NCBI GenBank assembly: GCA_014323835.1
Contig: JACONH010000015.1
Location: 1-64,000 of the forward strand
Length of the DNA: 64,000 bases
Direction: 5' to 3'
Origin: Alphaproteobacteria bacterium GM202ARS2
Lineage (GTDB): Bacteria; Pseudomonadota; Alphaproteobacteria; GM7ARS4
Shown here piece after piece: positions 8,538 to 16,733 of this stretch. Each line of letters begins with the position of its first letter. Position 1 is the stretch's first letter. The notes beneath the pieces were generated by a model. It was not told the DNA's origin. It saw only the letters and a program-made list of their open reading frames with translations, and made no database searches. A program made the position numbers and the translations under genes.

Positions 8538-9392
8538 TTAATGGTCTTCGTAGAGGGCAAGGTTATCGATAAGGCGTGCTTGTCCGAGGTAGGCGGCGGC
8601 GAACAGGCGCGCATTGGTCTGGGGTTTGTCTATAGGGGCGAGGGTCGTTTCATCGCAGAGGGTCATGTAGTCGATAGAGTTAAAGCCGTGCTGTTGGAGA
8701 CTCTTTTGGGCATCGCTGAGGGCATCGGTGACGTTGGCTTTGTCGTTGATGATACGGTTGCGGATGTGGTGCAGGGTTGTGTAGAGGTGTGGGGCGATAC
8801 GACGCTGGTGCGCGCTCAAGTAAAGGTTACGGGACGACACCGCCAAGCCATCGGCTTCGCGCACTGTTGGGACGGCGACAATGGTGGGAGAAAGGGCAAG
8901 GTCGCTGGTCATGCGGCGAATCAGCTGGAGTTGCTGAAAGTCTTTTTCGCCAAACACGGCGTAGTCGGGGCGGGTCAGTTGAAACAGGCGGGCAACGACA
9001 GTCAGCACACCGGGAAAGTGGTGAGGGCGGTGTTGACCGCACAGACGATTGGATAGCTCGGGCAGGGTAATCTGGGTGCAAAAGTCGGGCGGATACATGG
9101 TGGCAACGCTTGGCATAAAGACAACGTCGATGCCTTCCTTGTCGGCAAGGGCTTTATCCTTGTCGGGGGTGTGCGGGTAGTTGGCTAAGTCTTCCTGCGG
9201 GGCAAATTGGGTGGGGTTGAGAAAAATCGAGAGGATACGCTTGTCGGCTTTGTCTTGGGCTGCCCGCATCAAAGCGCGGTGCCCGTCATGGAGACAGCCA
9301 AGGGTCGGAATCAGGGCGATGCTGTGGTGCTGGTGTCGCCATTCCTCCAGCTGTCGTGTCAACCCAGAGAGGGTATCAATGACATTAGTCAT
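8538..9392 (-). CDS. panC: Pantothenate synthetase
   Basis: PanC joins pantoate and beta-alanine with ATP in the last step of pantothenate synthesis. The 284-residue product has the nucleotidyltransferase HxGH motif in CLHDGHRAL, FLNPTQFAPQEDLANYPHT, the central FGEKDFQQLQLIRRM block and VREADGLAVSSRNLYLS (KMSKS-like). PTLGCLHDGH is a variant of the usual PTMGALHxGH. The start overlaps the end of panB by eight bases, giving a panB-panC operon on the minus strand. Confidence 0.95.
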   Translation of the reverse strand: MTNVIDTLSGLTRQLEEWRHQHHSIALIPTLGCLHDGHRALMRAAQDKADKRILSIFLNPTQFAPQEDLANYPHTPDKDKALADKEGIDVVFMPSVATMYPPDFCTQITLPELSNRLCGQHRPHHFPGVLTVVARLFQLTRPDYAVFGEKDFQQLQLIRRMTSDLALSPTIVAVPTVREADGLAVSSRNLYLSAHQRRIAPHLYTTLHHIRNRIINDKANVTDALSDAQKSLQQHGFNSIDYMTLCDETTLAPIDKPQTNARLFAAAYLGQARLIDNLALYEDH

Positions 9393-10260
9393 TGTTTTTT
9401 ATGGGATGTTTTTTTATGGGCAGAGGCGCGCGGTGGTCTTTGTGGGTCGAGCAATGCTCGGCAGCGGGAAAGCGTCCTTGGCGCACGTCATCGGCATAGT
9501 TTTGCACCGCCGCTTCGATGGTTTCAGCGAGATTGGCGTAGCGTTTAAGGAACTTGGGCGAGAACTGCTGGCACAGCCCCAGCATATCGTCAGTGACGAG
9601 AATCTGCCCATCGCATTGGGGGGATGCACCGATACCAATAGTGGGTATGGCGATGGTCTGGGTAATCTGGTCGGCAACGTGTTGGTAGGTGGCTTCGATG
9701 ACACAGGCGAAGGCGCCGGCTTGGGCGATGGCTTGGGCGTCTTGCACGATTTTTTGAGCCGAGCGGGGGTCGGCTCCTTGTGTGTGATAGCCACCCAAGG
9801 CAGAAAGGGCTTGCGGCATCAAACCGACGTGTCCCATGACGGGAATGTGATGTTTCACGAGAAACGCTATGGTCGGGGCGATTTCTTGTCCGCCTTCGAT
9901 TTTGACAGCGTTTGCGCCCGTTTCAGCAATGACTCGGGAGGCATGACGAAAGGCAAGGGCGGGCGACTCATGACACGTAGCAAAGGGCATATCCACCACG
10001 ACGCAGGCGCGCTTACTGGCGCGCATGACGGCTTTGGCGTGCTCAATCATCATCGACAGACGCACCGTGTGGGTCGTCTCCATGCCATAAAGAGTCATGG
10101 CGACAGAATCGCCCACCAGCAGAATGTCGCAGTAGGGGTCGAGCAAACGAGCCATGGGCGCGCTTTGTGCCGTCAAGCACACCAGCTTGCTACGGGCGTT
10201 TTTGCGCGCACGTATCTGCGACACTGTGATACGATGTAAGGGCGTAGGGGCAACAGACAT
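9385..10260 (-). CDS. panB: 3-methyl-2-oxobutanoate hydroxymethyltransferase
   Basis: PanB makes ketopantoate from ketoisovalerate and methylene-tetrahydrofolate. I take the ATG at 10260, giving 291 residues starting MSVAPTPLHRITVSQIRARK, since earlier in-frame starts add residues with no family counterpart. The TIM-barrel blocks are clear: CDILLVGDSVAMTLYG, VVVDMPFATC, ANAVKIEGG, VMGHVGLMPQ, and IPTIGIGASPQCDGQILVTDDMLGL. A near-match to parS (9851-9866) lies within the coding sequence. The start lies about 25 bases from the divergent ggt remnant. Confidence 0.94.
   Translation of the reverse strand: MSVAPTPLHRITVSQIRARKNARSKLVCLTAQSAPMARLLDPYCDILLVGDSVAMTLYGMETTHTVRLSMMIEHAKAVMRASKRACVVVDMPFATCHESPALAFRHASRVIAETGANAVKIEGGQEIAPTIAFLVKHHIPVMGHVGLMPQALSALGGYHTQGADPRSAQKIVQDAQAIAQAGAFACVIEATYQHVADQITQTIAIPTIGIGASPQCDGQILVTDDMLGLCQQFSPKFLKRYANLAETIEAAVQNYADDVRQGRFPAAEHCSTHKDHRAPLPIKKHPIKNND
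9851..9866. other. Near-match to parS inside panB
   Basis: The sequence TGTTTCACGAGAAACG differs from the consensus parS at two of 16 positions and carries the same CACGAG centre as two sites of the nearby array, 1.3 kb away. It encodes part of FLVKHH in panB, so it may be chance. Confidence 0.35.
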
Positions 10261-10285
10261 ACCACAAACATAGGATAAGATAGCC

Positions 10286-11996
10286 ATGATGTCGAGCAGG
10301 GTGTTATGGAGCGTTATGCTCATGGTTTTATGTGTGGGCTGCGACAGCACCATGCACGAGGCACAACCTGAAGGGGCGAGTGGCTTTCGCCATCTGCACG
10401 CGGTTACCAGCGATGATTTTATGGTGGCGACCGCTAATCCCCATGCTAGCGAAGCGGCAGCTGCGGTGTTGGGTGTTGAATGTGGTTGAGCCGCAATCCT
10501 CAGGCTTGGGAGGAAGCGGATTCATGCTGTATGCTGATGCCGAGACCAACGACATTATCGCCTATGAAGGCAGAGAAACAGCACCGCAGGCGATGCCAAA
10601 GGATGCCTTCGTCGATGGGGGTAAACCCTTGGGCTTTATGGATGCGAGTAGCAGTGGCATGGCGGTGGGTGTGCCGGGCTTGTTGGCGATGTTGGCGCGG
10701 GCACATCGTCAGCATGGCACCATGCCTTGGGCACAGACCTTCGAGCCAGCCATAAGCTTGGCTGAGGCGGGCTTTGTTGTATCGCCGCGTATGGCGATGT
10801 CTATTGCCCGTCATCCGTTCTTGTTCGAGCAAGACCCGCACGGGGGCTTCTATGATAAAGAAGGCACACCCTTATCGGCAGGCACAATCTATAAAAACGA
10901 GGCGTTGGCAGAGACGTTCCGCCGTATCGCCAAGCAAGGCAGCGATGTTTTTTATCGCGGCGCGCTGGCGGACGACATCGTTACGCGCGTGCGTTCATCG
11001 CCGCGCACGTTACCGGGGGGCATGGGTGCATTGACGCAACAAGACCTTGCGGATTACCGCGCTGGGGCGCGCCCGCCCTTGTGCGCGCCTTATCGAGTGT
11101 GGCGAGTGTGTGGCGTGCCGTTACCCAGTTCGGGGGGTATTGCGTTGTTGCAAATTCTGCAACTGCTCGAGCCTTTTCCTCTGGCGAGCATGGATGAAAC
11201 CGCACGTATGCACGTGCTTGCGGAAGCCATGCGTCTGGCTTATCGCGATCGAGCTGCCTTTCTGGGCGATGATGCCTTTAGCCTTGTGCCAGTGGCGCGT
11301 CTCTTGTCGCCCGACTATCTCGACCGCCGCCGCCAATTGTTACGTGCGGACAAAGCCCTCGATACCGTCCAGGCGGGTTCGCCTGAAGGGGAAGACACAG
11401 AACAAGACGGGCAAGAAGTAGAACGGGAATCTACGACGCATCTGAGTATCATCGACCGCTATGGTAATGCGGTTGCTTTGACTTCGAGCATCGGGCCCAG
11501 CTTTGGCTCGGGCTTGCGGGTTGGGGGATTTTATTTGAACGGTGAATTGACGGATTTTGCTTTTGTTGATGGGGGCGATAAGACAACAAACAGCATCGAG
11601 GGGGGCAAGCGTCCCCTGAGTTCGATGTCACCGACCATTGTTTTTGACAGCGAGGGGCGTGTGCGTCTGGTGCTTGGTTCGGCGGGGGGCGTGCATATTA
11701 TTGCTTATGTTGCGCGGGTGCTGATGGAGGTTCTCGATGGCGGTAAAGCTATTCAAGAGGCTTTATCGGCGAGGCATTATGTCAAAAAAGGGCAAGGACG
11801 CACGTTGTTATTGGAAGAGCACCACAAAGGGCGGCAGGGGCAGGACAGCGCGCTGGTGCGGGAACTGAGACGAAAAAATCATGGTATCGAAAGCAAAAAA
11901 ATGACGAGTGGCTTACAGGCGATTTATGTGGATGATAGGGGTGTTTTGTGGGGGGGCGTTGACCCACGTAGGGAGGGTCTGGCGGTGGGGCAATAG
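10286..11996 (+). pseudogene. ggt: Gamma-glutamyltransferase, broken near the N-terminus
   Basis: Two frames together make one enzyme. The first (10286-10489) encodes a lipoprotein-type signal (SVMLMVLCVGC) and the family start MVATANPHASEAAAAVL, then stops. The second continues from about 10473 with VLNVVEPQSSGLGGSGFML and runs to 11996 with YEGRETAPQAM, PSSGGIALLQ, the autocleavage threonine region ESTTHLSIID, GSGLRVGGFYLNGELTDF and GGKRPLSSMSPTI. About 15 family residues (the GGNAVDAA segment) are missing at the junction, which sits at a tandem GGTGTTG duplication (10465-10478). The catalytic half is intact, so the damage is recent, or a sequencing error combined with a deletion. Confidence 0.75.
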
Positions 11997-12044
11997 GATG
12001 GTTGAGAGCGGCGCGTGTTTGCCTTATGTTAGGTTGACTGATGA

Positions 12045-12118
12045 GCACCCGTAGCTCAGCTGGATAGAGTGTCGCCCTCCGAAGGCGAAGGTCACAGGTT
12101 CGACTCCTGTCGGGTGCG
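12045..12118 (+). tRNA. tRNA-Arg (CCG)
   Basis: The cloverleaf has acceptor GCACCCG/CGGGTGC, D-arm GCTC/GAGT, anticodon stem TCGCC/GGCGA with loop CTCCGAA, T-arm ACAGG-TTCGACT-CCTGT and discriminator G. Anticodon CCG reads CGG. CCA is not encoded. Its T-arm is identical to that of the tRNA-Arg locus near 60 kb. Confidence 0.93.
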
Positions 12119-12145
12119 CGTTCAACGAGGATGTGGAGGTGGCTT

Positions 12146-12919
12146 ATGCGTTTGATGGTGTGTGTTTTGGCTCTTGTTGTGTCGTTGCCGTCTGCTGCTT
12201 ATGCGGAGGCGACTCGCATCAAGGTGTCGGTGTTGAGTAAGGGGGCTAAGTTTATTGGCTCGTCTTTGGGCGGGGCGCGCATTATCTTGCGCGATGCCGA
12301 AAATGGCGAAGTGCTTGCCGAAGGCATCACGGAGGGCACCACGGGGGATACGGCAAAAATCATGATGGACGACCACGAGCCGTATGAAGCCTTATCATCG
12401 GCGGATTCGGCACACTTTACGGTGACTCTTGACCTTAAGCGTCCTCGTCTGATTGAATTCGAGGCTTATGGGCCCCTGAGTCAACGCCAAGCCGCCAACC
12501 GAGCCACCATGACGCAATGGGTGGTGCCGGGCAAACATATCGATGAAGGAGACGGCATGGTGCTGGTCATAGCCGGTATGGCGGTGGATATTCTTAATCC
12601 TGCTGCGCATCGTCGTCTCGAGTTGGGTGACTCCACGACAAAGCAGGTATCTATTGTTGCTAATGTTACCATGATGTGTGGCTGTCCTATTTTTACGGAT
12701 GGTTTGTGGCCCCCCGAGGAATTCGAAGTCAAGGCGGTGGTGTCTTATCAAGGAAAAGTGCTGGCAACGCGCACCATGGGCGTTAAAGAGATTCCGAGTC
12801 AGTTCGAAACCACGTTGTCGCTGTCTGATAAGGGCTGGTATGACGTTGTTGTTTATGCCTATCAGCCTAAGACGGGCAATAGCGGTCTCGACCGCAGTAG
12901 TTTTGCTATCACGCGCTGA
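12146..12919 (+). CDS. Exported protein of unknown function with a CGC motif
   Basis: The ATG at 12146 is preferred over 12131 because a GGAGG lies six bases before it and it opens a clean signal peptide (MRLMVCVLALVVSLPSAAYA, cleavage before EA). The 257-residue product shows beta-rich segments without membrane helices after the signal, and a conserved-looking VTMMCGCPIFTDGLWPPEEFEV stretch in which a Cys-Gly-Cys pair could bind a metal or form a disulphide. I recognise no characterised family. It follows tRNA-Arg closely and precedes thrC by about 20 bases, perhaps in the same transcript. Confidence 0.7.
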   Translation: MRLMVCVLALVVSLPSAAYAEATRIKVSVLSKGAKFIGSSLGGARIILRDAENGEVLAEGITEGTTGDTAKIMMDDHEPYEALSSADSAHFTVTLDLKRPRLIEFEAYGPLSQRQAANRATMTQWVVPGKHIDEGDGMVLVIAGMAVDILNPAAHRRLELGDSTTKQVSIVANVTMMCGCPIFTDGLWPPEEFEVKAVVSYQGKVLATRTMGVKEIPSQFETTLSLSDKGWYDVVVYAYQPKTGNSGLDRSSFAITR

Positions 12920-12940
12920 AGCGAGCAAGAGGATGAAGCG

Positions 12941-14344
12941 TTGCGTTATGTGAGCACTCGAGGCGGCGTTGCGCCTACGTCCTTTACGGATGTTTTGTTA
13001 CAAGGGTTGTGTGCTGATGGCGGCTTGTTCATGCCGCAAGACTCTTTGCCGTCGTGGTCGATGAGCCAACTCAGCCGTTGGCAGTCGCTGTCTTATCCGC
13101 AGCTGGCTTTTGAGGTGACGTATCCTTTCGTTGAGGGGGCTATTCCTGCGGACGTCTATAAGAAGATTCTTGCGACGTGTTGGAGTCGTTTTCCTCATCC
13201 GCAGGGTATTCCGTTGACACAACAGGAGGCGGGCATTTATTTGCTCGAGCTGTTTCATGGTCCGTCTTTGGCATTCAAGGATTACGCGTTACAGAGTCTA
13301 GGGGAGTTGTTTGCTTATGTGTTGGGGGTGCGTGATGACTGGCTGACGGTGCTTGGGGCGACCTCGGGTGATACGGGTGCGGCGGCGATTGAGGCGTGCG
13401 TGCGTCATGAACGGATGCGTATCTGTATTTTGCATCCGCACGAGCGTATTGCGCCGAATCAACGCAGGCAAATGACGACTATCGACCATCCTCGAGTGTT
13501 GAATATTGCGATTAAAGGTGCTTTCGATGACTGCCAGACCATCGTCAAAAAGTTATTTTTAGATACGGTATTTGCGGGCACGACTCATTTGGCGGCGGTC
13601 AATTCGGTTAATTGGGCGCGTATCATGGCTCAGATGGTTTATTACGTGCATGCTTGCTTGCGGGTGCCCGAGTGGCACAACGGCGTGTCGGTATGCGTGC
13701 CGACAGGGAATTTTGGTAATATTTTTGCGGGATTCATGGCAAAAAAAATGGGTTTGCCTCTTCGTCGTCTGATTATTGCTAGTAATCATAACGATGTGTT
13801 GCCTCGCTTGTATGAGGAGGGCATTTTGGCGACGGGCACCACTCGCCCGAGTTTAAGCCCGAGTATGGATATTCAAATTCCGAGTAACTTCGAGCGTATG
13901 CTTTATGACCTCAATGACGAGCAAGCCGCGCCAACGAAGGCGATGATGGCACGTCTCACTGAGGCGGCACGTCTTGTTCTGTCGCCCGACTTGCTTGCGA
14001 CTCTGCGGGCAAGCTTCAAAGCCGTCAGGGTCGATGACGAACAAACGAAGGAAATTATGGCTCGTAGCAAGAAAAAGACGGGCACCCTCATCGACCCGCA
14101 CACGGCTGTTGGTGTGGCTGCTGCCCTGCAAGAGACGGAAGAACGCCCGATCATCTGTTTGGGGACGGCTCATCCGGCTAAATTTCCGGATGCTGTGCAG
14201 GAATCATGTGGCGAAAAAGCGAATCATCGTCAATTTATCGAGCAAAAACACAAAAGAGAACATTACCTTATCATTGCCAATGCGATGAATGAAGTTAAAT
14301 CTGTGATTTTGCAATATTTTAATTTTGATTATAAAGTGTCTTAA
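12941..14344 (+). CDS. thrC: Threonine synthase
   Basis: ThrC converts O-phosphohomoserine to threonine with PLP. The 467-residue product starts at TTG 12941, since only that start yields the family N-terminus MRYVSTRGG, and a GAGGA lies seven bases upstream; an ATG at 12933 is in another frame. PLP-binding lysine is in GPSLAFKDYALQSL; ATSGDTGAAAIEA and VPTGNFGNIFAGFMAKKMG are present, as is the late GTAHPAKFPDAV. The last 50 codons are AT-rich compared with the rest but still align with the family end. Confidence 0.94.
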   Translation: MRYVSTRGGVAPTSFTDVLLQGLCADGGLFMPQDSLPSWSMSQLSRWQSLSYPQLAFEVTYPFVEGAIPADVYKKILATCWSRFPHPQGIPLTQQEAGIYLLELFHGPSLAFKDYALQSLGELFAYVLGVRDDWLTVLGATSGDTGAAAIEACVRHERMRICILHPHERIAPNQRRQMTTIDHPRVLNIAIKGAFDDCQTIVKKLFLDTVFAGTTHLAAVNSVNWARIMAQMVYYVHACLRVPEWHNGVSVCVPTGNFGNIFAGFMAKKMGLPLRRLIIASNHNDVLPRLYEEGILATGTTRPSLSPSMDIQIPSNFERMLYDLNDEQAAPTKAMMARLTEAARLVLSPDLLATLRASFKAVRVDDEQTKEIMARSKKKTGTLIDPHTAVGVAAALQETEERPIICLGTAHPAKFPDAVQESCGEKANHRQFIEQKHKREHYLIIANAMNEVKSVILQYFNFDYKVS

Positions 14345-14401
14345 GGGAATGAAAAAGCTTGACTCGAGGGTGTTTTTATTTTTATTGTTATAAAAGAACT
14401 T

Positions 14402-14419
14402 AGAGTAAATCATTACTCT
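14402..14419. promoter_or_regulatory. Short inverted repeat before the CtrA-like gene
   Basis: AGAGTAA and TTACTCT form a perfect 7-base inverted repeat around ATCA in an AT-rich gap, 33 bases before the start of the regulator gene. It could be an operator, possibly for autoregulation, or a weak hairpin. It does not match the CtrA site TTAA-N7-TTAA. Confidence 0.3.
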
Positions 14420-14451
14420 TTGGATAGCCGTTTTTATTGAGGAGGTGCGTT

Positions 14452-15264
14452 ATGATAGAGCGGTTGACGGTCGTGGGTGATAAGCGTCATTTGGCGTCTT
14501 ATCCCCTTTTTGTTGAGTCTCTCGAACACTTAGGTGTGCCGGTGTCGAAGGCAGATTTGTCTTTCGATATTGGTGGTGAGGACGCAAATGGTCTGTCAGG
14601 CTCTCATGGTATCGTTGTTTTAGCGGGGACAGATTCTGATAAAGAGTCGCTGTCGTCTCTTTTTCGCCGTTGGCGTTCGGAGGGGCTTGCGTCTTTTTGT
14701 GTGGTTTTGGTGCCCGGTGATCGCGGTGTGTGGGATGCAGACCTGGTGAACGCTGGAGCCGATAAAGTTTTATTTGGTTCGGTCAATGGGCAAGATGTCA
14801 TGTCGGCTTTTCAGTTACTGGAAAATCGCTGGTCGTCTTGGCGGGTGACGCGTTCTGCTGGAGGGGCTGCTACGGGGACGTCAAAGTCTCGTGGCGGTTC
14901 TGCCGACAGCAAGCCGAGCGAAGAGTCGGTTCTTGTCTTTGAAGATCTCTTTCTTCATCTTGACAGGCTGATTGTCCGTGTCGGCGACAGGCGCGCACGG
15001 ATGACATCGAAAGAGCATGAACTCCTTCAGCTCCTGATGCGTCATCCCGAGCGTGTGTTCACCAAAGAAGAGATTCATCGTCATCTTTACCCGAATCGCA
15101 AGAAGCCGGATATACGTATCATTGATGTTTATATCTGCAAGTTGCGTCGTAAGCTGATGGATCTCAGCGGTGGCTCTGATTATATTCAGACCGAGTGGGG
15201 ACGTGGCTATGTCTTGTCGAAGGTGATTGTCGAGGGCCCCGCCCGCAACGGGCGGGCGTCATAA
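14452..15264 (+). CDS. CtrA-like winged-helix regulator with degenerate receiver
   Basis: The ATG at 14452 has a strong GAGGAGG six bases upstream and gives 270 residues. Residues 165-255 form an OmpR/CtrA-type winged helix (MTSKEHELLQLLMRHPERVFTKEEIHRHLY, then IRIIDVYICKLRRKL and YIQTEWGRGYVL); the IIDVxICKLRRKL and WGRGYVL blocks resemble CtrA more than other OmpR proteins. Residues 1-125 have the size of a receiver, but the phosphorylated Asp position reads GIVVLAG, and the Lys-Pro near the end is replaced by FGSV. A Ser/Gly-rich linker (about 134-158) joins the parts. It is therefore probably a phosphorylation-independent relative of CtrA, not CtrA itself. Confidence 0.8.
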   Translation: MIERLTVVGDKRHLASYPLFVESLEHLGVPVSKADLSFDIGGEDANGLSGSHGIVVLAGTDSDKESLSSLFRRWRSEGLASFCVVLVPGDRGVWDADLVNAGADKVLFGSVNGQDVMSAFQLLENRWSSWRVTRSAGGAATGTSKSRGGSADSKPSEESVLVFEDLFLHLDRLIVRVGDRRARMTSKEHELLQLLMRHPERVFTKEEIHRHLYPNRKKPDIRIIDVYICKLRRKLMDLSGGSDYIQTEWGRGYVLSKVIVEGPARNGRAS

Positions 15265-15307
15265 AGGACATCGTTAACAGGTCATAAGAGGGTTTATAGG
15301 GGGGGGG

Positions 15308-15335
15308 CTTATGACGACTGCCTTATGACGACTGC
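15308..15335. repeat. Tandem 14-bp duplication
   Basis: CTTATGACGACTGC occurs twice in direct succession between the regulator gene and thiO. A related GGCAG follows. No function is apparent. Confidence 0.7.
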
Positions 15336-15405
15336 CCTATGGCAGCTTGCTAATGGTTTCTTTTTTGTGTTGTTATGGAGGGGGGCTGTGACATGACATG
15401 GTTTG

Positions 15406-16521
15406 ATGGCGACACGAATAGGGATTATAGGCGGCGGCGTTCAGGGCTTGAGTTGTGGCTGGTATTTAGCCCAGCATGGCTTTTCGGTCTCTCTTTTTGA
15501 GCGCGGCGTTTGTGGCAGCGAAGCAAGCGGTGCATCGGCGGGCTTGCTCGCCAGTGCTGGCGATAGCCATGCCCATGATGACAGCACCTTTTCTGTTTTG
15601 CGCCGTCATTCTTGCGCGCTCTGGCGGGACTACGCCGCGGCGTTACAACGTGCGAGTGCTAGCACCATAGACTACAAGACGACAGGCTCCTTATGCTTAG
15701 CTTTCGATGGCGATGAACATCGCCATTGGCAGCACCATGATGGGGGAACAGGGGTGCCTCTCGATGATGAAGCCTTGTTGGCACGAGAGCCTTTTGTTTC
15801 CCGCGATGTTTTCTCGGCGGTTTATTATGGTGAGGATAGCCACGTTGACGGGCGACTCGTCATGCGCGCTTTGAGCAAGGCTTTCGTGCGGGCAGGCGGA
15901 CATCTGCATGAGCAGGCGACTGTTACCGAGATTAGCAACAAACGGGGGCGGGTGAGCGGCGTGCGTTTGGCTGATGGTACGTTTTGTGCGTGTGATTTTG
16001 TTGTTGTCGCGGCAGGGGCATGGAGCGGCACCATCGACGGGGTCGCACAGGCATGTGTCGTGCGTCCCGTCAAGGGGCAAATGCTGTCTGTGGATATGGG
16101 CGACAAGGCGTATGTTCGGCATGCTTTGTGGTGTTTGTCGTCCCATCGAGATTTTTTCGATACGTTTTATATGGTGCCCCGTAGTGATGGACGTTTGTTG
16201 ATAGGGGCGAGCGTCGAGGATGTTGGCTTTGACAAACGGGTTACGGCGGGCGCGTTGCATGCGCTTCTGGATTCGGCGGTGCGGGTGGTGCCAGCTCTAC
16301 AAGCATGCCCGGTTGTCGCAACGTGGGCGGGCTTGCGTCCCTTGGCGTATCAGCAAACACCTTTCATTGGAGCCCTCGATGGCGATCCTGACGGCTTGCT
16401 GTATGCTTGTGGACACTATCGCCATGGTTTCTTGCTGGCACCTTATAGCGCGCAGGTTATTACGGACATGATTGTGGGTGAGGTGGGGGCAGACAAAAAA
16501 GTAGCAGGAGGTGTCGCATGA
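15406..16521 (+). CDS. thiO: Glycine oxidase ThiO
   Basis: ThiO is an FAD enzyme that oxidises glycine to the imine used for the thiazole of thiamine. The 371-residue product has the Rossmann dinucleotide motif IGIIGGGVQGLSCGWYLAQHGFSV at its N-terminus, followed by SGASAGLLASAG, VVVAAGAWSG, RPVKGQMLSV, LLIGASVEDVGFD and the C-terminal ACGHYRHGFLLAP. ATG 15406 is taken; a TTG just before it is also possible and no close ribosome site is seen. It overlaps thiS by four bases. Confidence 0.9.
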   Translation: MATRIGIIGGGVQGLSCGWYLAQHGFSVSLFERGVCGSEASGASAGLLASAGDSHAHDDSTFSVLRRHSCALWRDYAAALQRASASTIDYKTTGSLCLAFDGDEHRHWQHHDGGTGVPLDDEALLAREPFVSRDVFSAVYYGEDSHVDGRLVMRALSKAFVRAGGHLHEQATVTEISNKRGRVSGVRLADGTFCACDFVVVAAGAWSGTIDGVAQACVVRPVKGQMLSVDMGDKAYVRHALWCLSSHRDFFDTFYMVPRSDGRLLIGASVEDVGFDKRVTAGALHALLDSAVRVVPALQACPVVATWAGLRPLAYQQTPFIGALDGDPDGLLYACGHYRHGFLLAPYSAQVITDMIVGEVGADKKVAGGVA

Positions 16522-16730
16522 TGGTGCTTAAGGTGAATGGCGCGCGGGTCCACTATCATGAGAAAAGCTCTACGGTGCTTGCTTTCTTGCGGTGGCGCGG
16601 TATCGATGCAGAGCGACGGGGATTGGCGGTCGCGGTGGATGGTGTCGTGGTGCAGCGAGATGATTGGCACAGCACAATTTTACGCAACGGACAGACTATT
16701 GAAGTGGTTACACCGATGGCGGGCGGGTGA
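16518..16730 (+). CDS. thiS: Sulfur carrier protein ThiS
   Basis: This 70-residue protein has the beta-grasp pattern (LKVNGARVHYHEKSSTVLAFL, VAVDGVVVQRDDW, GQTIEVVTPMAGG) and ends in Gly-Gly, which is adenylated by ThiF and converted to a thiocarboxylate for thiazole synthesis. It lies between thiO and thiG, overlapping the former. No thiF is present in the window. Confidence 0.93.
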   Translation: MMVLKVNGARVHYHEKSSTVLAFLRWRGIDAERRGLAVAVDGVVVQRDDWHSTILRNGQTIEVVTPMAGG

Positions 16731-16733
16731 GTC

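Noticed and set aside
9181-10239. 352-codon open frame on the plus strand
   Set aside because: It is antisense to panC and panB, both of which have clear family motifs on the minus strand.
14345-14451. CtrA-binding sites before the CtrA-like gene
   Set aside because: No TTAA-N7-TTAA was found in the gap; only a 7-base inverted repeat is present.
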